A stretch of DNA of 64,000 bases from Anaeramoeba flamelloides. Its lineage: Eukaryota > Metamonada > Anaeramoebidae. The notes below the pieces were generated by a model that saw only the letters and a program-made list of their open reading frames with translations, was not told the origin of the DNA and ran no database searches. This document shows, piece after piece, positions 1 to 12,394 of the stretch; position 1 is the stretch's first letter; each line of letters begins with the position of its first letter. The stretch spans positions 5,361,001-5,425,000 of the forward strand of contig JANTQA010000015.1 of NCBI GenBank assembly GCA_027625915.1, in the 5' to 3' direction. The translations under genes and the position numbers were made by a program.

Positions 1-893
1 AACAATTAATTGTATACTTATTATACAGTTTTCCACATGATAAAATTGAGTAAAAGAAAAATAGTTTATAAAAAAATAATTCAAAATTTATTAACAAAAC
101 AAACAATTAAAAACCAAACTAATTGCGAAAAATGTAATGAAATCAAAAATATACAAGATTTTTTAAAAAGGTTATTTTACCATCAAAAGTTAAATTCTCA
201 AAAAAGAAATATGCATTATATCTTAGCGATTGATTAAAAAAAGCAACTATTCAACTTTTTGTTAGAATTTTTCAGAAAATATCAAATTAGGAAAAGAAGA
301 AGAAGAATCTAGAAATCTTTTCAAACGATAATTATTAATTTGTGATTATATGACTCTACTATTACAAAGCCTTGAATACTGACAACCACATTGTAATTTT
401 ACCTTGGTTCTACCACAGTTAAACAATTTTCTATCGGGGCTTCAATACTAAATGAGATATTTCATTTTTTTAAAGTAAACACTATTTCATTCAAAAGGGC
501 AAACCCATAAATTAAAAATTCAATTTGTTTTTTTAGAATTAATTTGACTTAGAATTAATCAAAAGAATCGAAAAAAATAAACCCCAAATTAGAGTTAAAT
601 CCCGTAAAGTAAATCCCTTAACAAACTTTTAAATCTTTTAATAAAGAAAAATTATAAAAAAAATCCCATTTCACTTTAATTGGAACATCTCATAGAGAAT
701 TTCACAATTTCTTTCCTGTAAATATAATTGAAGATAATAAGATTTTTTAATAGTAAATGGTTCCATTAAAAAAAATCAGGTACCCTAAATTTTCTTACAG
801 TTGATTTCAAATTAAAATTGAAAGGGATGAGAAAACCAAAATTCAAATATATTCCAGGAAACCCTAACTTTTTTATTTTTTCTTATCTTCTAA
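1..893. other. A+T-rich stretch, no gene recognised
   Basis: No gene can be supported here. A weak open frame on the plus strand (10-237) has a Cys-x2-Cys followed by a leucine/phenylalanine-rich segment, an arrangement that vaguely recalls the C-terminal zinc-knuckle of LINE proteins seen elsewhere in the window, but the match is too weak to call. Confidence 0.4.
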
Positions 894-1316
894 TTTAAAT
901 TTAATAGCTTTTCATATTCAAACTATTTTTATGAAGAAATTTTATTTCAACAAATCGAAAATAGCTACACAAGATTGAACGAGGAAATTTTGTACCTTGA
1001 AACAAAAAATGAACAATTTGAACTAATGCTTATCGAGAATAAAAATTTACAGTTATCAAAAATTTATCAACCATGTTCTTTTTTAAATCTAAAAGACAAA
1101 ATAAATTGGGAAATAATTTTGGATAGTAAAACAAACACCAATACAGAAAATCAAATATTACAAAATTTTTCAAATAAAAAACCAATTCTTGAGATTATCA
1201 ATAAGAACCTCAAATGGTATCAAATTTTATGGTTGCCCAACATAATATTTTTTGACAATTATATTATCCAACCTAAAAAAATATTTTGGACAAAAAAAGT
1301 GAAAAAAAAACACTAA
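894..1316 (+). CDS. Unrecognised open frame, possible terminal exon
   Basis: I do not recognise this frame. It is open for about 140 codons with a composition more like coding sequence than its surroundings (mixed Glu, Lys, Asn, Trp, Pro). It has no ATG near its left edge, but a T-rich run ending in AATAG at about 903-907 could be a 3' splice site, so it may be the last exon of a gene, or a decayed transposon piece. The C-terminal third contains three tryptophans (WYQILWLP, then IFW) before a basic tail and a TAA stop. It lies upstream of a LINE tail and converges with the RasGAP-VPS9 gene. No function is proposed. Confidence 0.25.
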   Translation, partial: FKFNSFSYSNYFYEEILFQQIENSYTRLNEEILYLETKNEQFELMLIENKNLQLSKIYQPCSFLNLKDKINWEIILDSKTNTNTENQILQNFSNKKPILEIINKNLKWYQILWLPNIIFFDNYIIQPKKIFWTKKVKKKH

Positions 1317-1443
1317 TAAATTTTAACAATTTGTCTTTTATCATTTTTTTCGTTGAACAAAAATTATTTAAAACTGATACTTTATATAAATTTTAATTTC
1401 TAAAATTAGTTTTGAATACTTTTGTTGAAAAAATAAGAAATAG

Positions 1444-1444
<1 letters not shown>

Positions 1445-1476
<32 letters not shown>
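1445..1476. repeat. (AT)n microsatellite
   Basis: An alternating AT run, interrupted once by TTT, in the spacer between an unrecognised frame and a LINE tail. Similar AT runs occur at 40667 and 62420. Confidence 0.85.
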
Positions 1477-2089
1477 GCCCCCTTTTTATTCAAATGGGGA
1501 AAGTTATTTACAGAAGAAATTCTATGAGTTTTCATGATTATTCTTCTCAAAATAAATTTTAAATTTGTAGAATCAAATCATTTTTTCTAATTTGGGAAAA
1601 TTTTTGTTTTTCTTTTTTTTTTTAAAATTTTCTTGTTAAATTTTTTTTTTGAAAAATTTTTCTTTTCCTATTTTTTTTTTTAAAAAGATCAAGTTGAAAA
1701 AAAAAATAACCTTTGAAAATTCCAATCAACCTGAAGAAATATACAACTCTGTAATATCTGTTAAAATTGAGTTAATTATTAGCAAAAAATGCCCAATTTA
1801 AATCTTTTTTCTGTGAAAGTTCAGTAATAAAAAATTCGTAATGCTCTTTTCAAAAATTATGACTCATTTTTTTTTAGTTTTTGGTTTTATTTTTTTTAAT
1901 TTTTATAATATCAGGATTTTGATATAGTTTGGAATGATTTAAAAATGAATTATGAATCATATTTAGTTATTAATTGTTCTTAAATACTAAAGAATAATTT
2001 TTTTTTTTCAATTTATTATTTCGGGTAAGTCGCAATTTTTGAATTGAGGTTATTGATTTTTTTTAATATAATTACATTTTTTGATCTTA

Positions 2090-2605
2090 TGGACTATAGG
2101 CTTGCCTACATTATAACTAGGATAAAAAACTCTAAAATCAAGTTAATAGTTTTTTGAAGGTGCTGTGGAGTGTCTATGTATTTTTTTTTCGCTTTTTGTT
2201 TTTGGTTCAAAAATGTATTGATTTTCAAATCAAAACAACAATTAAAAAAGTCGAACGTGAAGTGCCGTTAAATGCTGTAGAGTACTATAGAATAACGTTA
2301 AGTTACTAGGTTTTTAACTAATTTGAGAAATAAAAAAAATATTTTTAAAATTTTCTATTAATTTCTCAAATTAAAAAAAACCAAAACACAAATTTACTGA
2401 ATTTAAAAAAATCGAGTAAAATCAAAGATTTATCTCTATTCTTTTGAATTCTCGAAAAGTTAAACACGATTTTTTTTTACTTTACGAAAGAAAACGAAAA
2501 TTTCCTCAATTTTCAATTTGTTTCTCTAATTAAAAAAAACTAATGGCAAACAAACAGGAGGGAATTTTGTTGAATTGCCTCTCTTCAAAAATAAATAACA
2601 AAATA
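2090..2605 (+). mobile_element. LINE 3' tail (decayed, hairpin-module type)
   Basis: This holds the untranslated tail of a non-LTR retrotransposon without its coding part. It shares with the tails near 43.2, 45.6, 51.4, 56.5 and 63.1 kb the phrases AAGTGCCGTTAAA, TAACGTTAAGTTACTAGG and a palindromic unit in which AATTC..GAATT flank a KTTACTCTATTC-like centre. It ends in a purine-rich box and GCCTCTCTTCAAAAATAAA, matching the ends of the copies at 16.7 (minus strand), 46.08 and 51.9 kb. An inner AATCAAAACAACAATTAAAA near 2230 resembles the second tail type found near 44.05, 58.07 and 63.28 kb, so two tails may be stacked. The family assignment rests on shared repeats; 5' limits are approximate. 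Confidence 0.5.
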
Positions 2606-2813
2606 AAGAAATATAATTATATTTTTGATCAATTTTCTTTTAATATTGAAGTTCAACAATTAATTGTTTAAATCAAAACAAAAATTTAAAAATCTTTTGC
2701 ATTATTTTATTCATAAAACCAAAAAAAATAAAATAATAATTATAGAAACTCATTATTATTTAAAACAATAAATAGATAGAAAAAAAAAACAAAAAAAAAG
2801 AATAAAAATAGAA

Positions 2814-4047
2814 TTAATAAAAACCATTTTTTTTGGGAAGATTTTTTAATTCTAATTCATTTAAATATACAAAAGCAGATTTAAAAACTGTAAACCAATA
2901 TTCGTGCTCTGGGTCTACGATATTTCTACAGCAGAAATGGTCGATATATCTAACATTGGAGGGCAAATCTTCTAAATTGACTGTAATTGTGATATAAATG
3001 ATGATTGGTAGCATCAAATCAGCGCCAACTTCTTTGATTCCGTTGTATAGCAGAATATTATTGACGATTCGCGCGCATTTGGCAAGGGTTTCAATTTTAA
3101 ATAAAGGCGATTTATATAAATTAACCCTTTCCAGCTCGAGGGTGGCAAGTTCCCACTGCTCCTTTCTCCAAACCTCCTTTGGCACCTTTAAAAAATGCGG
3201 TGTAATCCTCGATTTGATTTGGATCACCTTTTCATAAAAATCGTTGTCAATTTTTTGATAATATTTGCTGTTGAATTTTGGGTAGAATATTTGGGGATAC
3301 AAATAAGTAAAAATATAGTTGTGTATTGTTCTTAATGTGGAGTTTTCGGATTGCTGGTAAAATTTGCATAGTGGGTCATTAACCACCAGTGTTATTAATT
3401 TATCAAAAAAATTTAAAGTCTTTTCTTGTTGCTGTTCAATGTTTACAGAATTGCCGATATCGTTAGTGATTTCGTTCAGCTGCTTTTCGTTGATTTCAAT
3501 GAATCTTCGCGAGACCAAACTGGTAATAATATTTTCAAATCCTCGGGAGCGGTTAATTGCCTGGTCTACCAATTCTTGCAATCGGTTGACTATTTCTTGA
3601 AATTCATATTTTTCATTGACTAAATTTTTCAAATCTTTTTTTCTTACCAAATAATCTTTTTTTAATTTCCAAATTAGGGGGTTATAATTCATTTTTTTAA
3701 TGGATTCGGGCATTTTTTCTAATGTTAATAATGTGGAATCCAATAAACACGCTACATTTAAAGAATAACTCGAATGTACTGCTTCTCTTTCAGTTTTTAA
3801 CATTTCTAATAAATCATTACAATTTTTGCTTCGAATATAGTCAATTTCAATTAAAGTTTTTCGTAATTTCAATTCTGCTTCTTTAATTAATTCTTCATGA
3901 TTTTCATCTTTCAATTTTTCGTTTTCTATAATGAATTCATTTACAGGTTTATCTGTAAAATCATGATAACTTTTTCTTTGTTGAATTTTGATTTGTTTTT
4001 TAATATCTATATCTTTGTTAACATTAAGATTATTATTGTTGTTGTTC

Positions 4048-4086
<39 letters not shown>

Positions 4087-7000
4087 GTATTATTGTTGTT
4101 ACTTTTATTCTTATTGTTCTTAATAAGATTAATATTTTTTCTTCGTTGTCTAGTTTTTGTTTCCAAATTGTTAATATTTTGGCTTTTTGATTTAAAAAGT
4201 TTAAGAGTTTTACTTCTTTGCTTTGGATTTTTAATTTTTATTTCCTCTTGCTTTTGCTCCATAGTTACACTAAAATTGAAACTAAAAAATTTATTTTGAT
4301 TCTCGGCAACTAAACTAGGCACTTGTGTCAGCTTTGAAATATAAACCACCAATGGATTATCTTTAAATTTGTGATTCATTATTTTTGATAAAGCATCCGT
4401 TACATATTTATTAAAAAAGCTATGCAAAGAATATAAATCATTTAAAGTAATTAATGTTGTTGTTGCTCTCGGCTTTCTATCTAGAAATAATTTATTTTCA
4501 ATGCTGTTAATATTGGTTGAAGTATTTGAAGTGATCCTTTCTTGAATATTTGCCACTTCATTGAAGAATTTACTAACATCAAGATCCAGTGTTATATTTT
4601 TACTTTTAAATAACGAGTTGGATTTTCTCAACGAATCAACTCCATTACATAAAGATTTTAAGATTTTTGCTATCTGCGTCAAATTGAATCGATGCTTTTT
4701 TAGAATCGGGATTTCAGGTACAACATTATATCTTTCTGGAGTTAAAATTACTGGATTTATAAATCTTAAAAATAAAAAATTACCAATAATTAAATTCATA
4801 TCTTCAACACGGTTATATTTGATACAAAATTCTTTAATAATATGAGTCAACCATCGAATGCCATATGGAATTAAGTTAATTTTTGAATAAAATGACTCTA
4901 TGAATTTTTTACAATATGATAGCACCTTTTTTATGTTCTTTTCATTTTCTGTTGTTTGTTCTTGAGATTTTAATGCCTTGATCTTTAAATAATTAGAATA
5001 ATAATAAAATTTGTTAAAGAGATCACATCAAGGAAAGAAATTTTATTAGATTAATAAAGAATTGTGTTTTTAGATATATTATTGTCAGTGTTATCTTTTT
5101 TTTTTTTTTTTTGATACAAATGTGTTATAAATATCTAGAAAACAAAATTTATGTTTTTTTTTTTTTTTTTTTTTTTTTTTGGATAAAGTTGTGAAATAAA
5201 TGTCTTGAAAAAAAAATATATGTTATTTTTTTTTTTAAATTTGGAATATTAAGGTTAAAGTAATTAAGGTGAAAATTTTCTTTTTAGATCAAATTAAGTT
5301 TAGGATGGTGTCATTACGGTTCAAAAAAAATTGTTTGAAATCAAAGAAAATTTTTTTTCTTTGTTTATGAGAGGTTGAATAATTCCTGTTTAAAAACCAA
5401 ACAACTTGTGATGTATGAAATATTTCAAAAAATAAACAATGAAAATTAAGACACTTTTTGAAAAAAATGCCAATGAGTATCCAGTCAATTCCAATTTTAA
5501 ATCGATGTTACTTTTTATTATGAATAATAAGCATGTCAGTTAAGAAGTGTTTATTCTTTGGCACTTTTTTGAGATCTCATTGATTCTTTTTTTTTCATTT
5601 TTTTGGGTTTTTCAAATCACCATTCTGGAAAAAAAAGTGAAACACTGTTTTTAGAGTGAAATACGGTTTTTAATTGGTAACATTAATCAGAACCTGAAAA
5701 TGAAAAGTAAGATCAATTAATAAAAGAATAAATAAATAAATAAAGACAAAATGAAGGATTCAACACAATAACAGTTTTTTTTAATACTATCATTTGGTAT
5801 GAGTTTTTCTTTTATTAATTAATTATTAAAAATAAGTTTAAAAAATTGACTATTTTTGAGATCTTCAAAACCACTTGAACAATTTCGATAAATCAAGTAG
5901 ATTTAAATTGTATTTGTTTGTTGGCTTGATTGAAAATAATATAATGGGTTATTATTAAAAGTTAATTTGTTTCTTCTTTGTATTTGATTTTACTTTTCGG
6001 TTTCCAGGTTTCTGTGATTTTATTAATGTTCCCAATTAAAAACAGTGTTTCACTTTTTTTTCCCTGTTTCACTTTTTTTCAGGAAAGGTGAGTCAACTTT
6101 ACAGAAAGAATAATAAGTCATTTTAATAAATGTGTGATCAAAAAAGTTTTTAATAAAGTATTGAAAATAGTTCTATGGAAGTTTGTGAATTGTTTTAGAG
6201 TTCCTTTTCTAAAACTATTTTTTGTTCCCACTTTTTTCAAATGACTATATGATTATTACAACTTTAATAAATATAAAGGGTTATAGAAAAACCACAAATT
6301 GGATTAAATTGAATTGAATTTGTTTTATACTGAAAGAAAATGATTTATTTTCAAATAGAAGAAATCTGGGGATTTAGAAATTACACCAAGAAAAAGATGC
6401 GACTGATTTTTTGTTTTTTACAATTTTATATTTTCAAGATGAAATTCTTTTCTGACTTTTTTGTTAATTGGATCTTTTGTGATGATTTCTTAGAATTTTT
6501 TATTTTTTTCGAATTTTTCTAATTGAGAATCCTTTGAATATCTTTTGTGATTGAGATCCATATATTATTTTTTTTAAAGTTGTTTGAATTTTTTTTTAAA
6601 TTGAGATCCTTTGTAACTTTTTTTTTATTTTTTTTGAATTTTTTGCAATCCCGTGTAAATTTTTTTTTATTATTTGAATTTTTATCATTTGTCCAAAAGA
6701 AGATCGTTTTCACAATACCATTGTTTGTGAGTAGGAAATTCCTCTTAGTACGAAGAAAATTCACAGAAGTGACTCGCACTTTTCCGATAGTTTGTTTCAA
6801 AAAAAATCTCCCAAAGATGGTATTTTGAAAATTTTTTGGTTGTGACTAATTACGGCTGTTATCTCACAAATTTTGGAAAAGAGGTTTGTGTTTTTTTAAT
6901 TTTGTTTTGGATCAAACACCAAAATTGCCTCAGCAAAAAATATGAAAAAAACAAAAAATAAAAAAAAAAAACCTAAATTTTGTTTTCAAGAAATTATAAA

Positions 7001-7742
7001 CACATTTGTTTCCAAAGAAAAAGAAAAAAATAAAAAGAATTGAAAATAATAAAAAAACAAAAATAAAGAAAAATTGAAAACATACCAGATCTAATTCATT
7101 GTCTTGAATAACTTCAAGTACTACATCTCTCATACTGTGAACGAGGAAGCGGTAAGAAGAGGAAGATTTTGTGTAGGCAGACAATAGTCTGGCAAGGATC
7201 TTATTTTGTGCAATAAATTGGTCAGATTGTAAATTTGTATTTTTGAATTCAAGCTCTATACAGTCCTTCAAAAGTAGCAAGAATTTATTTTCTTCTTCAT
7301 CATTGCACATGTTTGCATATACCGAAAACAATGCAGAGTGGGTAATGCAATCGATTTCTTCTTTTCTTAAACCAACAACGTTATGGATCGATTCAACAAT
7401 CACCTCTGGGTTGTCTCTTATTAGAAGCAATAATCGGCGATATCTGTTTTTTTGCACCGTGGATAAGGGACAGCCCAGGGTTGGGTAAAATTCGACTTTG
7501 CCCCTCATCAAATCAATGTTTTGCTTCATAGAATTTTCCATTTTGGTGACAGTCAATGTTTCCATTCGGTGGTTTAAGATGAGATTCTCCACTTCGATTG
7601 TTTGGAGCTGTTTAATAAGTTTTTCAATCTTTAATTTGATTAGCTGAACAGCATTTCGTTCAGCGTCGACACATGTTTGCTCTTGCTTTAAATTTTCTTG
7701 GAGTTGTTGTATTTCTTTCACAAGGGAACTTCTTTGACTCAT
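2814..7742 (-). CDS. RasGAP and VPS9 domain protein (GAPVD1/RME-6-like)
   Basis: Two exons, 7742-7086 and 4982-2814, joined by a phase-0 GT-AG intron (donor GTATGT, acceptor TTTAAAG), give a 941-residue protein. Residues 5-60 look coiled-coil. A RasGAP domain spans about 95-420: ILARLL places Arg185 where the arginine finger sits, and GNFLFLRFINP (FLR at 290-292) is the family signature. An Asn/Lys-rich linker and a helical stretch follow. The C-terminus (about 815-935) is a VPS9 domain; Asp874, Pro878, Tyr914 and Thr917 occupy the positions of the four catalytic residues of Rabex-5. Known family role: GAPVD1/RME-6 proteins act on early endosomes, activating Rab5-type GTPases and stimulating Ras GTP hydrolysis. 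The start is the first ATG of the coiled coil. A small extra exon in the 2.1-kb intron cannot be excluded, because IQGAP-type domains have about 20 more residues at this junction. The upstream GTG at 4925 is internal, not a start. Confidence 0.85.
4983..7085 (-). other. Long intron of the RasGAP-VPS9 gene
   Basis: This 2.1-kb intron is about ten times longer than the two introns found in the AKTIP-like gene. It contains a 475-bp inverted-repeat element (5617-6091), T-runs of more than 20 bases near 5155-5180, and no convincing additional exon on the minus strand. Open frames at 6519-6828 on both strands are low-complexity Phe/Lys translations and are not taken as coding. Confidence 0.65.
5617..6091. 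mobile_element. MITE with ~100-bp terminal inverted repeats
   Basis: The left arm (5617-5712) and right arm (about 5988-6091) are inverted copies: TCACCATTCTGG followed by AAAAAAGTGAAACACTG and then TTTTTAATTGG.AACATTAAT, mirrored at the right as GGTGA on the outside. The inner 270 bp is A+T-rich with no coding potential. The right arm carries a partial internal duplication of the GTGAAAC box. It sits wholly within the intron of the RasGAP-VPS9 gene. No clear target duplication is visible at the edges, so its superfamily is unknown. Confidence 0.75.
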
Positions 7743-9257
7743 TATTGATAGTCGGTTTTTTTTTGAGAATTGAAAAAAACAAATGGAAAAAAATGAAAAC
7801 AAAAATTCTAATTTTTTTGGTATTTGGTTTTGTCCATTACTTGTTACCAAATCAAAAATCGTTATATGTTATTACTTTTTTTATTCCAAATTATTTCCAT
7901 TATTTTCATTCAAATTATTTCTTCAGATCTGAGGTTGATTTAAGGAGCAAAATTTCAAAAATTTTTGGTTTATTTTCTTTTTTGTTTTGTCATTTAAGGA
8001 CACAGTTATTATCCTGGGAGGGTGTATAGTTATTTTGTTATTTTACATTCACTTCTAAAATTGAATTTTCATTATGAAGAAATTGGACAAAATAATTATA
8101 ATTTTCCAAAAATATAAAACCAAAAACAAAAAAATTTTCTGTGAAATAAATTTTTCAATGAATATTTTTTATAAAAAATGACTTTTAGGGATTTTAAAGA
8201 ACAAATTCAAATTTGAAAACATATCAAAAGTATAAAAGTATATGTAACACTTTAATTAAAACAGTTTGTGAAATTTTTTTGTGTTTTTAGATTTGAAATG
8301 GAAAAGATGAAATTGTAAAATCAAATTTTGATAGGATCGAGAAAAGGATAACTGTGTAAAAATTGTTTGAATGATAAAAATTTCGGATTTTTTTGAAAAA
8401 TATTTTATTAGTGGGTAAATTTAATTGAGATCATCTAACTCTTTCAAAGTTATTTTTACTAATAATTTCACTGTTTTAACCTAGAAATGTAGTCCTTAAA
8501 GGTTTTTTTTAAAAATTTCTCTTATCTACCCAAATTCCTAAATATTTGTTTCAAAATTGTTTTAAAGATTTCAATATGTTTTTATGATAAGTTACTTAGG
8601 ATAATAAAGTTATTTTTCTCAAAGAAAAATAATGAAAAAAATATCAAAAATGATACTATATTTTTCAGATCTACATCACTGGATATATTTGATATCTATT
8701 CTTTTTTCTAAATAATAATATTAAATATACCATTATTTTATTAAAAATCTTAATTTATTAATGTTTTTAAAATTCAGATTGGTAGATTTTACGAGTATTT
8801 TCTTCCACTGGGCAGTTACAGAAAAAGGTACATTTGTAAAAAAAATCCAGAAAATCCCTTTTCTTCTGAGATAAAATAAAAACAACCACATAACTTTGTA
8901 TATAACCCAACATCAATATGAAAAAATATAATTTATTAATAAATGTTTAAAATATCCACAAATAAATCTATTGAAACTTGAGATTTTTACTTTTATATTC
9001 TCTTTACAATACAATATTGTTTGAGTAGTATATACTTTTAAATGTTGTTTAAGGATTGTCTTTAAATTTGAGATATTATTTGTCCGTTAAATCTATTTTA
9101 ACAAAAAATTCACAAAAAAAAAGTACTTTTTTTGAATTTAAAACACAAAAACTCTGCAAATTCTATTTTTCTGATCAAATTCAAGTTTGGGTAAAATGTT
9201 GTGTTTAAATTCCTATTTTACAATAAATATATTAATTACTGAATAAACAGGGTGTTT
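7743..9257. other. Spacer, no gene recognised
   Basis: Upstream region of the RasGAP-VPS9 gene. It is A+T-rich with only short frames that translate as Phe/Leu/Lys-rich strings. Nothing supportable was found on either strand. Confidence 0.5.
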
Positions 9258-10034
9258 GAAATATTCCCGAAAATATCGGAAAATCGAAAGAACCCGAAAA
9301 TTTTTTAACTACATAAAAACACCTTATGAACAACTTCAAAGAAACTCTGGTGCCAATATACTCAGTTTAATGATAAAATAGCAATTTTACTTTCAGCCAA
9401 AATATTTTTTTTTTGAATTTTCTACTTTAAACTCATCTAAAGTGGTTTTAGTACCTTTTGAGTATATTTGAGTAATTGTTGGTACTTATTCAGGTAAGTG
9501 TATAGGTATGTCAGGGTATTGGTATGGGCTGTGTTAGGTTTGGTATGGTATGTGTTTTGATGTTTTGGTTAAGTCAGTCCCTTTTATGAAATGGGAAGTT
9601 AAATAAAGTTTGGCTTGGGTCACCTTGTGTACGGTATGTGTATGTATTGTACTATTAAGTTTTACTTGGTTATTTTTGGATTGTATTTAAGATTACAAAA
9701 TATAAGGTAATGATACAGAATTAGAAATTTTCTTCGCAAGTACATTTTCTCTCAGTTAGTTAATACCATTTCGAAATGATCAGACTTATTACATTCATCT
9801 ACAGTACCAATCCCTTTCACACAAAATGGGTTGAATACCTTTCCCTCAAATTTATTTTTTTTGAATTTTGATATTTTCAGAAAAAAACTTTTTTTTCCAA
9901 ATTAAAATTCCAAATTTACATTTAAACTGAGTATATTGGCACTAGTGTTTCTTTAAAGTTGTTCAAAAAGTGTTTTTTCGTGGTTAAAAAATTTTCAGGT
10001 ATTTTCGATTTTTGGGTATTTTAGGGAATATTTG
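9258..10034. mobile_element. Non-autonomous TIR element, ~110-bp arms
   Basis: The left arm (9258-9369, from GAAATATTCCCGAAAATA to CCAATATACTCAGTTT) is repeated in inverted form at about 9924-10034 (AAACTGAGTATATTGG to GGGAATATTTGATAG). Arms match at roughly four of five positions. The core between 9470 and 9830 is richer in G than the flanks, with repeated GGTAT/GTATG words, and encodes nothing convincing. The exact outer ends are uncertain by about 10 bases and no target duplication is clear. Confidence 0.7.
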
Positions 10035-11853
10035 ATAGATTCAAATAAACAATCCATATTATATATGGAATAGTATTTAAATACATTTAGTCTATCGGTT
10101 TTGACCGTTTAGTAAATGTAGAAATGAATAAATCTCTAATATTAATAGGTTCGTGATAAATATAACTCAAAATAAAAATCTAATTTATTCTATTTATTCT
10201 TTAGATTAATTATAACTTGATTAGAAAACACATATTATGATATTTATGCTGTTTTTATATTTATAATCCCAGAGTTATATATATATCTTTCCTTTAATAT
10301 ATTTTTAAAAAAAATTAAATTAAAATTATGTAACTTATAGAAAAAATTTTCTTTCCCAAATATTTCGAAGTAAGTTAATTTTAGTTTAAAATAATCAAAC
10401 ACGCATCTAGTATAAAAAATCCAATAAAATATATCAAAATTCAACAAGTTTTTCTTCTCCATTGTGAAAAAAAATTATTTAAACAATTTTTGACTCTATT
10501 AATCTGTTCTGTAATTATTATTTAATGAAAAAGTTTATAAAAAATGAAATAATAATAAAAAAAAATAATTTTATTATGATATCGAAGGATTCTATGTTTA
10601 GTGTGAAACCCAATACTTTTTTATTTAACTTTATTTAACTTTTTTTTTTGAGAAGAAAGTCCAATCACTATTAATATATGTTAATTTTTTGACTGATAAA
10701 CAATTTTTATTTTGAAATGGTTGTTGGAAATAAACTATCAAATTGAAAAAAATGTATACAACCTTTGAGCTATTCGAATGAAATCCAATAATTTAAAAAT
10801 ATGAAAAAAAAATTCAGAAAAAATGATGTTTTAAAGCATGGTATTTGAATAGATAAACAAATCCCTAAAAATTTTAATCTTAAAAAAGTTGAAAATAGAT
10901 TTTCAAAAAATAATCAATATCTTATAACAAAACTATTTATAATGGATTTAAAATTCAATTAATTTTACAATTTATTCTTCAAAGCTAATCATAAGATGAA
11001 TTTGTAATATTTGATTTTACTTAAAAATATTTCAGTTCAATTGAAGTGTGGAGAAACCAAAAAAAAAAAAAAATGAATAAATCAACTTTAATTCAGAATA
11101 ATTTATTATAAAAACAAATACAAGAATTAATTCAACTAGAATATCACTGCTATATAATAGAAGATTTTAGAATATTCAAAATTTAAAATCTAAGAATTTA
11201 ATAAAATAGTTAAAATTCTTCAATGTAGTGGGTTGAAATTAGATAATATCAACTGAAAATCAACCACCTTATTTTTTTAAGAAATTAATCTTCATAAATA
11301 ATATTCTTATCAATAAGAAAATAGTACTAGTTGGAAATTGTTGTTCTTATGAAAATAATCCTGAAATCTGATAAAACGAGTACAACTTGTAAGGAATCCA
11401 ACTTCAAAAAAAATTTAAGTAAAAAACTAATTCTCAATTTAATCAGTATTATTTATCTCACAGGAAGACAAACTGAGATAAAAAAATTAATATAAATTTG
11501 CTTTAATTTGTTATTTTATTATATTTTAATTTTCTTCCAAAGCAATTTTTTAAAAAGTTGTTCGTATTGGATCTGAATGAAAAAATAATATATTGATAAC
11601 AATATTTAAAGATATTAATATTTTTTAGATTCTGGTAAAAAAAATCACTATTTTTATTCTCACTAGTGAATTATAAAAAAATGATGAAATATTGAAAAAA
11701 AGTTCAAACTTAAAATTTAGGATCTGAGAAAAAAATGAATTAAAACACCTCACTACGTAAATAAAATTTTTATCATTAGTTAAATTTTATTTCTAAGGAA
11801 TTATCTAGTTATTTTTATCTCCTATCTTCATCGATTTTATAATTTTTAATTAC
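10035..11853. other. Spacer, no gene recognised
   Basis: Very A+T-rich; the only frame of note (10244-10462, minus) is Phe/Tyr/Lys/Asn-rich and unrecognisable. Nothing else supportable was found. Confidence 0.5.
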
Positions 11854-12052
11854 TACAGTCAGTTCCACTTTAAAGGCACAAAATTTCAACGAAATTTAAG
11901 GCACAAAAAAAATCTCAAATTAAAGCGCAAAATTTTGATTCTAGTAAAAATAAATTGTAAAAAAAAATTCCAAATTTTGTGCCTTAATTTGAGATTTTTT
12001 TGTTCCTTAAATTTCGTTGAAAGTTTGTGCCTTAAAAGTGAAACTGACTGTA
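11854..12052 (+). mobile_element. Palindromic MITE, CAGTCAGTTCC family, copy 1
   Basis: Begins TA-CAGTCAGTTCCACTT and ends in the exact inverse, CTGACTG-TA, so the flanking TA is the likely target duplication, as in the Tc1/mariner superfamily. Arms of about 80 bp (GGCACAAA, CAACGAAATTTAAGGCAC, AATCTCAAATTAA) surround a short asymmetric centre (ATTCTAGTAAAA, TAAATTGTAAAA). The centre is used here to define plus orientation. No coding capacity. It is 340 bp downstream of the coiled-coil gene's stop. Confidence 0.9.
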
Positions 12053-12394
12053 TCAATAATTTCAACTTCATGGATTATAATTAATTGTTTCATAATATTT
12101 TTTAAAAATTTTTTTGAAATATTAATTTAACACTTTAAGAAATAAGGATACACACTTTATACATTCTCTATTTGGCGTTTGTAAATTTTCGGAATGTTAA
12201 TTAAAGTTATATATATCTTTAAATCATGATCTTTTTTCATTACCAAAAAAAAAATAAAATAAAATAAAAAAAAGAAAAGCAAAAAGAAAATCAAAAATCT
12301 GAATTTTGTATTAAAATATACAAAAAATCTTTTAAAAAGTAAAAATAACAAAATAAAAAAAAAAAAAAAATATAGAAAAATAAAAAATTAAAGA

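Noticed and set aside
4921-4925. Start of a separate RasGAP gene at GTG 4925
   Set aside because: The frame continues upstream to a splice acceptor at 4983, and the missing N-terminal half of the RasGAP domain lies at 7086-7742.
6519-6828. Overlapping 93-codon frames on both strands
   Set aside because: Phe-rich on one strand and Lys/Asn-rich on the other, inside the intron of the RasGAP-VPS9 gene; no domain and no splice sites that keep the protein in frame.
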